Shown: positions 43,794 through 52,739, counted from the stretch's first letter. The stretch is DNA of 64,000 nt from Streptomyces sp. F63 (GCF_018070345.1 NZ_JAGPXX010000005.1:124001-188000); one strand, 5' to 3'. Notes: generated by a model not told the origin, from the letters alone. Program-made: numbers and translations.

Positions 43794-46700
43794 GTGAGGC
43801 GAAGCAAGTCCGGCCCCGCGTCGCACGAGGCGTCGCGCGGCAACTTCACCCCGCCGTCGCGCACAGCGGCGCCACCGCCCGCGGAAGCGCCCGAACCGCC
43901 CCCGCCCTCCCGCGGCGGCCGGTTCTCCGTGCAGAACTGGCGGGTGCCCGCCAAGCTGAACGCGGTTCTGCTGATCCCCGTACTGGTCGGTCTGGTCCTG
44001 GGTGCGTTCCAGGTCAACGGCTCGATCGACACGCTGCAGGAGGCCAAGGAGGCCGAGCGCACCGCACGCCTCGTCCGGGCCGCCGCGACCTACGGTCATC
44101 TGCTGCTGGACGAACGCGACGTCACCGCAGCCCCGCTGCTCGCGGGTGACCGGGACAACAAGATCGTCACCGAGGCCCGCGCCGCCAGCGACGCGGCCCG
44201 CCAGGACTTCGAGGCCGCCGTCCAGGACATGCCCGACCGGCCGGGCCTCAACCGCCGGCTGGACGCCTACCGCGAGGTCGAGCCCCAGCTCGACAGCCTC
44301 CGTGAGAACGCCTACACCAGCAAGCTCCCGGGGGTGCAGACCGAGGAGAACTACGTCAGGGTCCAGCACGTCCTGATGGAGTTCGCCAACGAGCTCGGCC
44401 TGGGCACCGGCAACGTCACCAGCTACGGCCGCACGGTCTACGCGATCTCGCTGACCAAGGCCGCGCTCTCACTCGAGCGCTCCATCGGTATGCACCTGCT
44501 GGTCAAGCCGGGTCCCGACGCGGCGAGCCGCAGCGCCCAGCTCACCGCCTTCAGCTCGTACGCGTACCTGGAGAACATCGCCCTGGGCGAGTACGTGGGA
44601 GGCGGCACCCCGGAGGACCAGCAGCTCCTGGAGAGCGCGCTGCGGGACGCCCAGAAGAAGGGCAAGGAGAAGGTCGAGGAGGCCAAGCGGCAGGCGGACG
44701 CGGCCGGCGTCGTCTTCGTTCCGCCGCCCTCCTTCGACAAGATGGTCACCTCCATCGCGACCAACCGGAACGGCGACGAGCTCAAGGACTCCGGCATCAC
44801 GCCGGAGACCTGGTTCGCCACCGCGACCGGCAAGTTCGACGCCTACCGCTCGGTGGAGAAGCAGCTTGTCGACGACGCGGTGACCGAGACCCGGAACATC
44901 TCCAGCGACGCCCAGCGGGAAGCGGTCATCACCGGCGCCCTGGTGGTCCTCGCCCTGCTGGCCGCCTTCATCCTGGCCGGTATGACCGCCCGCTCGATGA
45001 GCCGCTCCATGCAGCGACTGCGCACCGCCGCCTTCGACGTGGCCGAGCAGCGCCTGCCGAGCCTCGTCGACCAGCTCTCGCGGACCGACCCGGGCCGGGT
45101 CGACACCCGCGTCGAGCCCATCCCGATCACCAGCCGCGACGAGATCGGCGAGGTGGCCCGCGCGTTCGACCAGGTCCACCGCGAGGCGGTCCGGCTCGCC
45201 TCCGAGCAGGCCCTCCTCCGGGGCAACGTCAACGCGATCTTCACCAACCTCTCCCGCCGCAACCAGGGCCTCATCGAACGCCAGCTCACCCTGATCACCG
45301 ACCTCGAGAACAACGAGGCGGACCCGGACCAGCTGGAGAACCTGTTCAAGATGGACCACCTCGCGACGCGTATGCGGCGCAACGGTGAGAACCTCCTGGT
45401 CCTCGCGGGCGAGGACCCCGGCCGCCGCTGGAACCAGCCGGTGCCGCTGGTCGACGTGCTCCGCGCCGCCGCCTCCGAGGTGGAGCAGTACGAGCGCATC
45501 GAGCTGAGCGGCGTCCCGGAGACCGAGATCCACGGCACCGCGGTCTCCGACCTCGTGCACCTCCTCGCCGAGCTGCTGGAGAACGCCACCTCGTTCTCCT
45601 CCCCGCAGACCAAGGTCCGGGTCACCGCGACCCGGCTCCCCGACGGCCGCATCATGGTCGAGATCCACGACAAGGGCATCGGCCTCACCGCCGAGGACTT
45701 CGCGGACATCAACCACAAGCTGGCCAACCCGCCCACCGTGGACGTGGCGGTGGCCCGGCGCATGGGTCTCTTCGTGGTCGGCCGCCTCGCGGACCGGCAC
45801 GGCATCCGCGTCCAGCTCCGTCCCTCCGGGGAACAGGCCGGTACCACCTCACTGGTCATGCTGCCCGAGAACATCACCCACGGCGGTGGCGGCGATCCGG
45901 CCCCCGAGGACGACTTCACCGTCTCCCGGATCGTTCCGGAGCAGCCGCACTCCTACAACGGCGGCCAGGAGCACCAGCTCCCGATGCGGACGGCGGCCGA
46001 GCTCGGCTTCGACGAGTCCCGCTACGAGCGGGCACCCGACGACGCCCGGGAACTGGACCCCGTGGGCCGCTCGCGGATGCGCGAGGACCTCCGGGCCCAG
46101 CTGGAGGCCCAGGCCGCCGAGCAGCAGCCGGCGTACCAGGACGAGAGGGAGCCGCAGGGCTACCTGCAGGAGGAGGCCCCCCAGGAGCCGCAGGGCTACG
46201 AAGCGGAATATCCGCGGGCGGCCTATCCGGAGCAGAACTACGCCCCGCAGGACTACCAGAACTCGGGTTACCAGGACGCGGGTTACCAGCAGAACGGCTA
46301 TCCTGATGCGGCCTACGGCGAAGCCGCCCCGGCTGACCAGCAGTCGTACTCGCCCTTCGGCACTCAGCCCGCCCAGCCCGCGCCGCCCGCGCAGAACCGG
46401 TGGACCGAGCCCTTCCGGCAGGAGGAGCGGTATGAACCGGATCACGGACCGGAATCGGAACCCTCCGGCGCTCCCGCTGACCGGCCGGAAAGCGTAGGCT
46501 TCGAACGTCCGGGCCCCTCCACGAGCGGCGCCCAGTCCCTGACCGGAGCGGGTCTCCCGCGCCGCGACAAGGTCTGGCAGCCGTCCGAGGAGCGGGAGCA
46601 GCAGCAGCCTCAGGAGACCTCCTCCACGGGCGACCCGGACTGGCGCTCGGCGAATGACGACCGCTGGCACCGGGCCGAGCGTCTCCGGGAGCCCAAGGCA

Positions 46701-46934
46701 GGCGGGGTGACCCCCTCCGGTCTCCCCCGCCGGGTACCCAAGGCCAACCTGGTCGAGGGCACCGCAGAACAGACCCCGCAGGGCGGCCCCTCGGTCTCCC
46801 GCGCCCCGGAGGACGTCCGCGGCAGGTTGAGCAACCTGCGGCGCGGCGTCCAGCGGGGACGTAACGCGGGAACGGACACAGGCCACCAGGGCTTCGGCCC
46901 CGGCGGCAGCAGCACCTACGATCAGGAGCGTTAG
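43794..46934 (+). CDS. cvnA2: Conservon 2 sensor: histidine-kinase-like membrane protein CvnA
   Basis: 1046 residues from the GTG at 43794 (GAGAGG eleven bases upstream). It has a Pro-rich N-terminus, TM1 around 53-75 (LNAVLLIPVLVGLVLGAF) and a nitrate-sensor-like domain clearly different from CvnA1 (AAATYGHLLLDERDVTAAPLLAG). TM2 (GALVVLALLAAFILAGM) and HAMP follow. The core is LFKMDHLATRMRRNGENLLVLAG, LLAELLENATSFSSP and IHDKGIGLT. A ~340-residue Gln/Tyr/Glu-rich tail with repeated DYQNSGYQDAGYQQNGY-like units ends GLPRRVPKANLV. The kinase core closely matches CvnA1, but the sensing domain and tail do not. Confidence 0.92.
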   Translation: MRRSKSGPASHEASRGNFTPPSRTAAPPPAEAPEPPPPSRGGRFSVQNWRVPAKLNAVLLIPVLVGLVLGAFQVNGSIDTLQEAKEAERTARLVRAAATYGHLLLDERDVTAAPLLAGDRDNKIVTEARAASDAARQDFEAAVQDMPDRPGLNRRLDAYREVEPQLDSLRENAYTSKLPGVQTEENYVRVQHVLMEFANELGLGTGNVTSYGRTVYAISLTKAALSLERSIGMHLLVKPGPDAASRSAQLTAFSSYAYLENIALGEYVGGGTPEDQQLLESALRDAQKKGKEKVEEAKRQADAAGVVFVPPPSFDKMVTSIATNRNGDELKDSGITPETWFATATGKFDAYRSVEKQLVDDAVTETRNISSDAQREAVITGALVVLALLAAFILAGMTARSMSRSMQRLRTAAFDVAEQRLPSLVDQLSRTDPGRVDTRVEPIPITSRDEIGEVARAFDQVHREAVRLASEQALLRGNVNAIFTNLSRRNQGLIERQLTLITDLENNEADPDQLENLFKMDHLATRMRRNGENLLVLAGEDPGRRWNQPVPLVDVLRAAASEVEQYERIELSGVPETEIHGTAVSDLVHLLAELLENATSFSSPQTKVRVTATRLPDGRIMVEIHDKGIGLTAEDFADINHKLANPPTVDVAVARRMGLFVVGRLADRHGIRVQLRPSGEQAGTTSLVMLPENITHGGGGDPAPEDDFTVSRIVPEQPHSYNGGQEHQLPMRTAAELGFDESRYERAPDDARELDPVGRSRMREDLRAQLEAQAAEQQPAYQDEREPQGYLQEEAPQEPQGYEAEYPRAAYPEQNYAPQDYQNSGYQDAGYQQNGYPDAAYGEAAPADQQSYSPFGTQPAQPAPPAQNRWTEPFRQEERYEPDHGPESEPSGAPADRPESVGFERPGPSTSGAQSLTGAGLPRRDKVWQPSEEREQQQPQETSSTGDPDWRSANDDRWHRAERLREPKAGGVTPSGLPRRVPKANLVEGTAEQTPQGGPSVSRAPEDVRGRLSNLRRGVQRGRNAGTDTGHQGFGPGGSSTYDQER

Positions 46935-46935
46935 T

Positions 46936-47358
46936 GTGAGCCCGATGAGCCAGGCGGCGCAGAACCTGAACTGGTTGATCACCAACTTCGTGGACAACAC
47001 CCCCGGGGTGTCCCACACCGTGGTGGTATCCGCCGACGGACTCCTCCTCGCGATGTCCGAAGGGTTCCCGCGCGACCGCGCCGACCAGCTGGCGGCCGTG
47101 GCCTCCGGCCTGACGTCGCTGACGGCCGGCGCCTCCCGCATCTTCGAGGGCGGCGCCGTCAACCAGACCGTGGTGGAGATGGAACGGGGGTTCCTCTTCA
47201 TCATGTCCGTCTCCGACGGTTCCTCCCTGGCCGTCCTCGCCCACCCCGAGTGCGACATCGGCCTCGTGGGCTACGAGATGGCACTCCTGGTCGACCGCGC
47301 CGGAAACGTCCTCACCCCGGACCTCCGAGCGGAACTCCAGGGAAGTCTTCTCAACTGA
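46936..47358 (+). CDS. cvnB2: Conservon 2 roadblock/LC7 protein CvnB
   Basis: 140 residues, GTG start one base after the cvnA2 stop, GGAG seven bases upstream. The protein is identical to CvnB1. At DNA level the only differences I find are the start codon region and one AAT/AAC asparagine codon. The identity ends exactly at the stop codon. Confidence 0.95.
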   Translation: MSPMSQAAQNLNWLITNFVDNTPGVSHTVVVSADGLLLAMSEGFPRDRADQLAAVASGLTSLTAGASRIFEGGAVNQTVVEMERGFLFIMSVSDGSSLAVLAHPECDIGLVGYEMALLVDRAGNVLTPDLRAELQGSLLN

Positions 47359-47461
47359 CCAAGACACCGTGCGTTTCGCGTCACCGCGCCATAAGGTGCG
47401 GTGACGCGAGACCTCGCAGCAACGGGGACCGGCAGAGCAGAGGCAGTTGGAGGAGGAAGAC

Positions 47462-47986
47462 GTGGCAACGCCCCCGAGCGGGTACCCCTATGGCGGATAT
47501 CAACCCCAGCCACAGGGCGAGCCCGGGCAGCGATACGACTACCCCTCCGTTCCCGGCCACCACCAGGAGCCGCCGCAGCAGCGCTCGCCCTACGAGCAGC
47601 AGCCGCAGCAGCAGCACCGGCAGGGCTCCCCCGCCGCCGGCAGCCGGAACCCCCTGGTCCGGCCGTATGCCATGACCGGTGGCCGGACCCGTCCGCGCTA
47701 CCAGCTCGCCATCGAGGCGCTGGTGCACACCACGGCGTCCCCGGGCCAACTGCAGGGCCAGTTGCCGGAGCACCAGCGGATCTGCCATCTGTGCCGGGAG
47801 ATCAAGTCGGTTGCCGAGGTCTCCGCGCTCCTCACCATTCCTCTCGGCGTCGCCCGAATCCTCGTCGCCGACTTGGCCGAGGCCGGGCTCGTCGCCATCC
47901 ATCAGCCCGGCGGCGACGAGTCCGCCGGCGGCCAGCCAGACGTGACACTGCTCGAAAGGGTGCTCAGTGGACTTCGGAAGCTCTAG
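47462..47986 (+). CDS. cvnC2: Conservon 2 DUF742 protein CvnC
   Basis: 174 residues from the GTG at 47462, behind GGAGGAGGAAGAC. The N-terminal ~60 residues are a Gln/Pro/Tyr-rich tail absent from CvnC1 (PYEQQPQQQHRQG). The core repeats VRPYAMTGGRTRPRYQLAIEALV, ICHLCREIKSVAEVSALL and LLERVLSGLRKL. It overlaps cvnD2 by 20 bases, as in conservon 1. Confidence 0.94.
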   Translation: MATPPSGYPYGGYQPQPQGEPGQRYDYPSVPGHHQEPPQQRSPYEQQPQQQHRQGSPAAGSRNPLVRPYAMTGGRTRPRYQLAIEALVHTTASPGQLQGQLPEHQRICHLCREIKSVAEVSALLTIPLGVARILVADLAEAGLVAIHQPGGDESAGGQPDVTLLERVLSGLRKL

Positions 47987-48545
47987 CGGCGCGGCACGCT
48001 CCACCACTTCCGCGAAGATTGTGGTGGCGGGCGGCTTCGGCGTGGGCAAGACCACGTTCGTCGGCGCGGTCTCGGAGATCAATCCGCTGCGCACCGAGGC
48101 CGTGATGACCTCTGCCTCCGCGGGGATCGACGACCTGACGCACGCGCCGGACAAGACCACGACGACCGTGGCGATGGACTTCGGCCGTATCACCCTGGAC
48201 CAGGACCTGATCCTGTACCTGTTCGGCACCCCCGGACAGGACCGCTTCTGGTTCATGTGGGACGACCTCGTCCGCGGCGCCATCGGCGCCGTCGTCCTCG
48301 TCGACACCCGCCGCCTCGCCGACTGCTTCCCCGCCGTCGACTACTTCGAGAACAGCGGCCTCCCCTTCGTCATCGCCCTCAACGGCTTCGACGGACACCA
48401 GCCCTACACCCCCGAGGAAGTCCGCGAAGCCCTCCAGATCGGCCCCGACGCACCCATCATCACCACCGACGCCCGCCACCGCGGCGACGCCAAGAGCGCC
48501 CTCATCACCCTCGTCGAACACGCCCTCATGGCCCGCCTGCGCTGA
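47967..48545 (+). CDS. cvnD2: Conservon 2 small GTPase CvnD
   Basis: 192 residues with the same GTPase features as CvnD1 (GGFGVGKTT, FGTPGQDRFWF, ALNGFDG). Differences cluster at residues 8-12 and in the switch-adjacent stretch GIDDLTHAPDK (GIDDLSQVQDK in CvnD1). From VAMDFGRITLD onward the two genes differ by a single base until the last codon (HRGDAK versus HRADAK). Confidence 0.94.
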   Translation: MDFGSSSGAARSTTSAKIVVAGGFGVGKTTFVGAVSEINPLRTEAVMTSASAGIDDLTHAPDKTTTTVAMDFGRITLDQDLILYLFGTPGQDRFWFMWDDLVRGAIGAVVLVDTRRLADCFPAVDYFENSGLPFVIALNGFDGHQPYTPEEVREALQIGPDAPIITTDARHRGDAKSALITLVEHALMARLR

Positions 48546-48580
48546 CTCCGGCCGCCGGCCGGGAGCACACGGCACGCCGC

Positions 48581-48622
48581 CGAGAGGTCCCCGTACCCCT
48601 TCAGGGGGGCGGGGACCTCTCG
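48581..48622 (+). terminator. Terminator of conservon 2
   Basis: CGAGAGGTCCCCG (48581-48593) pairs perfectly with CGGGGACCTCTCG (48610-48622). An inner CCCCT/AGGGG stem closes a small loop. It starts 36 bases after the cvnD2 stop. Confidence 0.85.
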
Positions 48623-48714
48623 CGTCCGGTGGCGGGTCCCGGGTGCGGGGCGGACCGGGCCCGGTACGGCCGCGGGCCGGGCCGGGCCGGCGGAGCGGAG
48701 GGACACACACGGAC

Positions 48715-48754
48715 GGCGGGCCCGGACCGGGAAAGATCCCGGTCCGGGCCCGCC
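48715..48754. terminator. Strong hairpin downstream of accE
   Basis: Perfect 18-bp stem (48715-48732 with 48737-48754) around AAGA, between the convergent cvn2 and acc units; 67 bases after the accE stop. Confidence 0.8.
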
Positions 48755-48821
48755 GTGAACGCCGTGGGCCCGCTCGGTGGCGGTCGGCTGACCGGCCGCG
48801 CCGGCGCTCCGTCCCGGCCCG

Positions 48822-49034
48822 TCAGCCCTGCCAGCTGTGCGGTGCGCGGAAGCCGTGGCCGCGCTCCGGGCGGTGCCAGCGGGGAGCGCTGCGGTGCGGG
48901 CGGGCCGGGTGGTGGCGGCGCGGGCCGGGGTGGACCGGTGCGGTGGCCCGGGCGAGCAGGACGGCGGTGAGGGCGGCCAGCTCCTCGGGGCCGGCCTGGC
49001 CCTTCTCGACGCGCAGGAAGTCGGCTGCGTTCAT
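48822..49034 (-). CDS. accE: Acyl-CoA carboxylase epsilon subunit
   Basis: 70 residues: MNAADFLRVEKGQAGPEELAALTAVLLARA is the typical epsilon-subunit helix, and the rest is a His/Pro/Arg-rich tail ending HSWQG. AccE binds and stimulates the carboxyltransferase beta subunit. It begins 23 bases after the accB stop, forming the accBE operon of Streptomyces. The ATG at 49034 has GGAG nine bases upstream. Confidence 0.85.
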   Translation of the reverse strand: MNAADFLRVEKGQAGPEELAALTAVLLARATAPVHPGPRRHHPARPHRSAPRWHRPERGHGFRAPHSWQG

Positions 49035-49057
49035 CGGTGTTCTCTCCGTAACTGCCG

Positions 49058-50641
49058 TTACTGGGGCGGGTTGCCGTGCTTGCGGGAGGGCAGGTCGGCG
49101 TGCTTGGTCCGCAGCATGGCCAGGGACCGGATCAGCACCTCGCGGGTCTCGGCCGGGTCGATGACGTCGTCGACCAGGCCGCGCTCGGCGGCGTAGTAGG
49201 GGTGCATCAGCTCGGCCTTGTACTCCTTGACCATCGCGGCCCGCATGGCCTCGGGGTCCTCGGCGTCGGCGATCTGCTTGCGGAAGACGACGTTCGCGGC
49301 GCCCTCGGCACCCATCACGGCGATCTCGTTGGTGGGCCACGCGTAGGTCAGATCGGCTCCGATGGACTGGCTGTCCATCACGATGTACGCCCCGCCGTAC
49401 GCCTTCCGCAGGATCACCGAGATCCGCGGAACGGTGGCATTGCAGTACGCGTAGAGCAGCTTGGCGCCGTGCCGGATGATGCCGCCGTGTTCCTGGGCGA
49501 CGCCCGGGAGGAAGCCGGGCACGTCCAGCAGCGTGACCAGCGGGATGTTGAAGGCGTCGCACATCTGAACGAAGCGTGCGGCCTTCTCGCTGGCCTCGAT
49601 GTCGAGCACGCCCGCGAGGGACTGCGGCTGGTTGGCGATGACGCCGACGACCTGGCCGTCGAGGCGGGCGAGCGCCACGATGACGTTGGTGGCCCAGCGC
49701 TCGTGCACCTCCAGCAGCTCGCCGTCGTCGACGAGTTCCTCGATGACCCTGCGCATGTCGTACGGGCGGTTGCCGTCGGCCGGGACCAGGTCGAGCAGGA
49801 CCTCGCCGCGCCGGTCGGCCGGGTCGTCGGAGTGCGCCGCGGGCGGGTTCTCCCGGTTGTTCTGCGGCAGCAGCGACAGCAGATAGCGGACCTCGTGGAG
49901 ACAGGTCTCCTCGTCGTCGTACGCGAAGTGGCACACCCCGGAGGTCTCGGCGTGCACATCGGCGCCGCCGAGTCCGTTCTGGCTGATCTCCTCACCGGTG
50001 ACGGCGCGGACGACGTCCGGGCCGGTGATGAACATCTGCGAGGTCTCGCGGACCATGAAGACGAAGTCGGTGAGGGCGGGGCTGTAGGCCGCGCCGCCGG
50101 CGCAGGGGCCGAGCATCACCGAGATCTGCGGGATCACCCCGGAGGCCCGGGTGTTCCGCTGGAAGATGCCGCCGTAGCCGGCGAGGGCGCTGACGCCCTC
50201 CTGGATCCGGGCGCCGGCGCCGTCGTTGAGGGAGACCAGCGGCGCCCCCGCGGCGATGGCCATGTCCATGATCTTGTGAATCTTGGTGGCGTGGGCCTCG
50301 CCCAGCGCGCCGCCGAAGATGCGGAAGTCGTGGGCGTAGACGAAGACCGTCCGGCCCTCCACGGTGCCCCAGCCGGTGATGACACCGTCGGTGTACGGGC
50401 GCTTGGCCTCCAGGCCGAAGCCGGTGGCCCGGTGCCGGCGCAGCGGCTCCACCTCGCGGAAGGAGCCCTCGTCCAGGAGGAGGTCGATCCGCTCGCGGGC
50501 GGTCAGCTTGCCCTTGGCCTTCTGCGCCTCGGTGGCCCGGTCGCTCGGGCCGCGCCGGACCTGCTCGCGGATGGCACGCAACTCGGCCACCCGCCCACGG
50601 GCATCGCTCGCCTCGGGCGGCGTCTCGTCCAGAAGGGTCAT
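49058..50641 (-). CDS. accB: Acyl-CoA carboxylase beta (carboxyltransferase) subunit
   Basis: 527 residues of the propionyl/acetyl-CoA carboxylase beta family. SLNDGAGARIQEGVSALAGYGGIF and MLGPCAGGAAYSPALTDF form the first oxyanion site, and LDVPGFLPGVAQEHGGIIRHGAKLLYAYCNATVPRISVILRKAYGGAYIVM the second crotonase-like half with the carboxybiotin site. The biotinylated alpha subunit is elsewhere. Pairing with accE matches the S. coelicolor AccB complex, which supplies malonyl-CoA (and methylmalonyl-CoA); acyl specificity cannot be read here. The cimA gene is 261 bases upstream. Confidence 0.92.
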   Translation of the reverse strand: MTLLDETPPEASDARGRVAELRAIREQVRRGPSDRATEAQKAKGKLTARERIDLLLDEGSFREVEPLRRHRATGFGLEAKRPYTDGVITGWGTVEGRTVFVYAHDFRIFGGALGEAHATKIHKIMDMAIAAGAPLVSLNDGAGARIQEGVSALAGYGGIFQRNTRASGVIPQISVMLGPCAGGAAYSPALTDFVFMVRETSQMFITGPDVVRAVTGEEISQNGLGGADVHAETSGVCHFAYDDEETCLHEVRYLLSLLPQNNRENPPAAHSDDPADRRGEVLLDLVPADGNRPYDMRRVIEELVDDGELLEVHERWATNVIVALARLDGQVVGVIANQPQSLAGVLDIEASEKAARFVQMCDAFNIPLVTLLDVPGFLPGVAQEHGGIIRHGAKLLYAYCNATVPRISVILRKAYGGAYIVMDSQSIGADLTYAWPTNEIAVMGAEGAANVVFRKQIADAEDPEAMRAAMVKEYKAELMHPYYAAERGLVDDVIDPAETREVLIRSLAMLRTKHADLPSRKHGNPPQ

Positions 50642-50849
50642 GTATCGACCCTACGAAACGCGGCCCGGGAAACCGTGCGTAGATTCCGCACAGTCTCCGC
50701 CGCCAATTCCTGGCCGGCTTGGACAGAACCGGTCTTGTCACGCCGGCTCCCGACTACTGCCGCGACCCAGCGATGTGGAGTTCCCACAAAGAGACCTGCG
50801 CGGGACCGGCGGCGCCCGAGCGGCCGGGACCGGCCCCACGCAGTCCCCG

Positions 50850-50889
50850 CACCCGCCCCGGCCGGACTCCCCCGGCCGGGGCGCGGGTG
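50850..50889 (-). terminator. Terminator of cimA
   Basis: CACCCGC plus CCCGGCCGG (50850-50865) pairs with CCGGCCGGG and GCGGGTG (50872-50889), allowing small bulges, just beyond the cimA stop codon at 50903-50905. Confidence 0.7.
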
Positions 50890-50902
50890 TTCCGCCGCAG
50901 CG

Positions 50903-52522
50903 CTACAGCTCCTCCGCGGGCGCCACACCGGCCCGCAGCAGACCGTAGGTGTACGCGTCCTCCAGGGCCTGCCAGGAGGCCGCGATGACGTTGTCGGCGA
51001 CGCCCACGGTGGACCACTCGCCCTCGCTGTCCTGGGTGGTGACCAGGACCCGGGTGGTGGACCCGGTGCCGTGCCTTCCCTCCAGGATCCGCACCTTGTA
51101 GTCGACGAGCTCCATCCCGGCCAGTTGCGGAAAGATCCGCTCCAGTCCCACCCGGAGCGCCCGGTCCAGGGCGTTGACCGGGCCGTTGCCCTCGGCGGTG
51201 GCGACGATCCGCTCCCCCTTGGCCCACAGCTTCACAGTGGCCTCGTTGGCGTGGGTGCCGTCCGGCCGGTCCTCGACGATGGCCCGCCAGGACTCGGTGC
51301 GGAAGTGGCGGCGGGCCCTGCCGTCGACCTCGGCCCGGAGCAGCAGCTCGAAGGAGGCGTCGGCCGCCTCGTAGGTGTAGCCCGCGAGTTCGCGCCCCTT
51401 GACGCGGTCCACGACCCGGGCGATCAGGTCCCGGTCGCCGCCGAGGTCGACGCCGAGCTCCTTGCCCTTGAGCTCGATGGAGGCGCGGCCGGCCATGTCG
51501 GAGACCAGCATCCGCATGGTGTTGCCGACCAGTTCGGGGTCGACGTGCTGGTAGAGGTCCGGATCCACCTTGATCGCCGAGGCGTGCAGCCCGGCCTTGT
51601 GCGCGAAGGCGGAGACCCCCACGTACGGCTGATGGGTGGAGGGGGTGAGGTTGACGACCTCCGCGATCGCGTGCGAGATGCGGGTCATCTCGGCCAGCGC
51701 CCCCGGGGGCAGCACCCGGCGGCCGTACTTGAGCTCCAGGGCCGCGACGACCGGGAAGAGGTTGGCGTTGCCGACCCGCTCGCCGTAGCCGTTGGCGGTG
51801 CACTGGACATGCGTGGCGCCCGCGTCCACGGCAGCCAGTGTGTTGGCCACCGCGCAGCCGGTGTCGTCCTGGGCGTGGATGCCCAGCCGCGCGCCGGTGT
51901 CGGCGAGGACGGTCGCCACGACGGCCTGGATCTGGGCGGGCAGCATCCCGCCATTGGTGTCGCAGAGGACGACCACATCGGCGCCGGCCTCGTGGGCCGT
52001 GCGGACGACCTGCTTGGCGTAGCCCGGGTTGGCGCGGTAGCCGTCGAAGAAGTGCTCGCAGTCGAGGAAGACCCTGCGGCCCTCGGCCCGCAGATGGGCC
52101 ACGGTGTCCCGGATCATCGCCAGGTTCTCGTCGAGGCTGGTGCGCAGGGCCAGCTCGACGTGGCGGTCGTGGGACTTGGCCACCAGCGTGACCACCGGAG
52201 CGCCGGATTCCAGCAGCGCCCGGACCTGCGGGTCGTCCTCCGCCCGCACCCCCGCCTTGCGGGTGGCGCCGAACGCGACGAGCCGCGCGTGCCGGAAGTC
52301 GATCTCGGCGCGGGCGCGCTGGAAGAACTCCGTGTCCCGCGGGTTGGCGCCGGGCCAGCCGCCCTCGATGTACCCCACACCGAAGTCGTCCAGATGCCGC
52401 GCGATCTTCAGCTTGTCGGCGACGGTGAGATTGATGCCCTCGCGCTGCGCTCCGTCGCGCAGCGTGGTGTCGAAGACGTGGAAACTGTCGTCCCCCTGAG
52501 CGGGGCCGCTTGCGTCCGTCAT
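50903..52522 (-). CDS. cimA: Citramalate synthase
   Basis: 539 residues from the ATG at 52522 (GGAAG four bases upstream). FHVFDTTLRDGAQREGINLTVADKLKIARHLDDFGVGYIEGGWPGANP is the CimA-type N-terminus of the isopropylmalate-synthase family. LGIHAQDDTGCAVANTLAAVDAGA and GYGERVGNANLFPV follow, and the C-terminal LeuA-like allosteric domain (ESWRAIVEDRPDG ... VKLWAKGERIVATAEGNGPVNALDRALR) is present. It condenses pyruvate and acetyl-CoA to citramalate, a threonine-independent route to isoleucine. A terminator-bearing leader lies upstream. Confidence 0.9.
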   Translation of the reverse strand: MTDASGPAQGDDSFHVFDTTLRDGAQREGINLTVADKLKIARHLDDFGVGYIEGGWPGANPRDTEFFQRARAEIDFRHARLVAFGATRKAGVRAEDDPQVRALLESGAPVVTLVAKSHDRHVELALRTSLDENLAMIRDTVAHLRAEGRRVFLDCEHFFDGYRANPGYAKQVVRTAHEAGADVVVLCDTNGGMLPAQIQAVVATVLADTGARLGIHAQDDTGCAVANTLAAVDAGATHVQCTANGYGERVGNANLFPVVAALELKYGRRVLPPGALAEMTRISHAIAEVVNLTPSTHQPYVGVSAFAHKAGLHASAIKVDPDLYQHVDPELVGNTMRMLVSDMAGRASIELKGKELGVDLGGDRDLIARVVDRVKGRELAGYTYEAADASFELLLRAEVDGRARRHFRTESWRAIVEDRPDGTHANEATVKLWAKGERIVATAEGNGPVNALDRALRVGLERIFPQLAGMELVDYKVRILEGRHGTGSTTRVLVTTQDSEGEWSTVGVADNVIAASWQALEDAYTYGLLRAGVAPAEEL

Positions 52523-52652
52523 GACTCTTCCGAACTCCTGTCGGGATCTCGGTCTACCTGGGACCCCCCTGCCCGGGGGCTGGGGGGAACCGGTTCCACC
52601 GTCCTCCGCTGATCCCCGCGCTCCGTGTACCGGCATGGGGTGGGCCGGAAAA

Positions 52653-52680
52653 CGAAAAAACCTCTCGCGGGTGCGAGAGG
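52653..52680 (-). terminator. Intrinsic terminator inside the cimA leader
   Basis: On the minus strand ACCTCTCGC, loop ACCC, GCGAGAGGT, followed at once by TTTTT and CG. The stem is perfect, with a run of T, rare for this genome. It lies ~135 bases before the cimA start, so transcription of cimA must pass it unless the promoter lies closer. Confidence 0.8.
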
Positions 52681-52739
52681 TCTGCGCGCGGGTCCTGGGA
52701 CACGGTGTCCGCTGCCGCGGTTCTGCTGCGGTTCAGCGG

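Noticed and set aside
38351-48545. Assembly duplication artefact as the explanation of the two conservons
   Set aside because: Sensors, DUF742 N-termini, spacers and terminators all differ, so two true operons exist; only the cvnB and cvnD tracts are near-identical. Long-read confirmation of these tracts would still be sensible.
49076-52612. A 1178-codon plus-strand frame opposite accB and cimA
   Set aside because: Both minus-strand genes are unambiguous by motifs; no ribosome site or domain in the plus frame.
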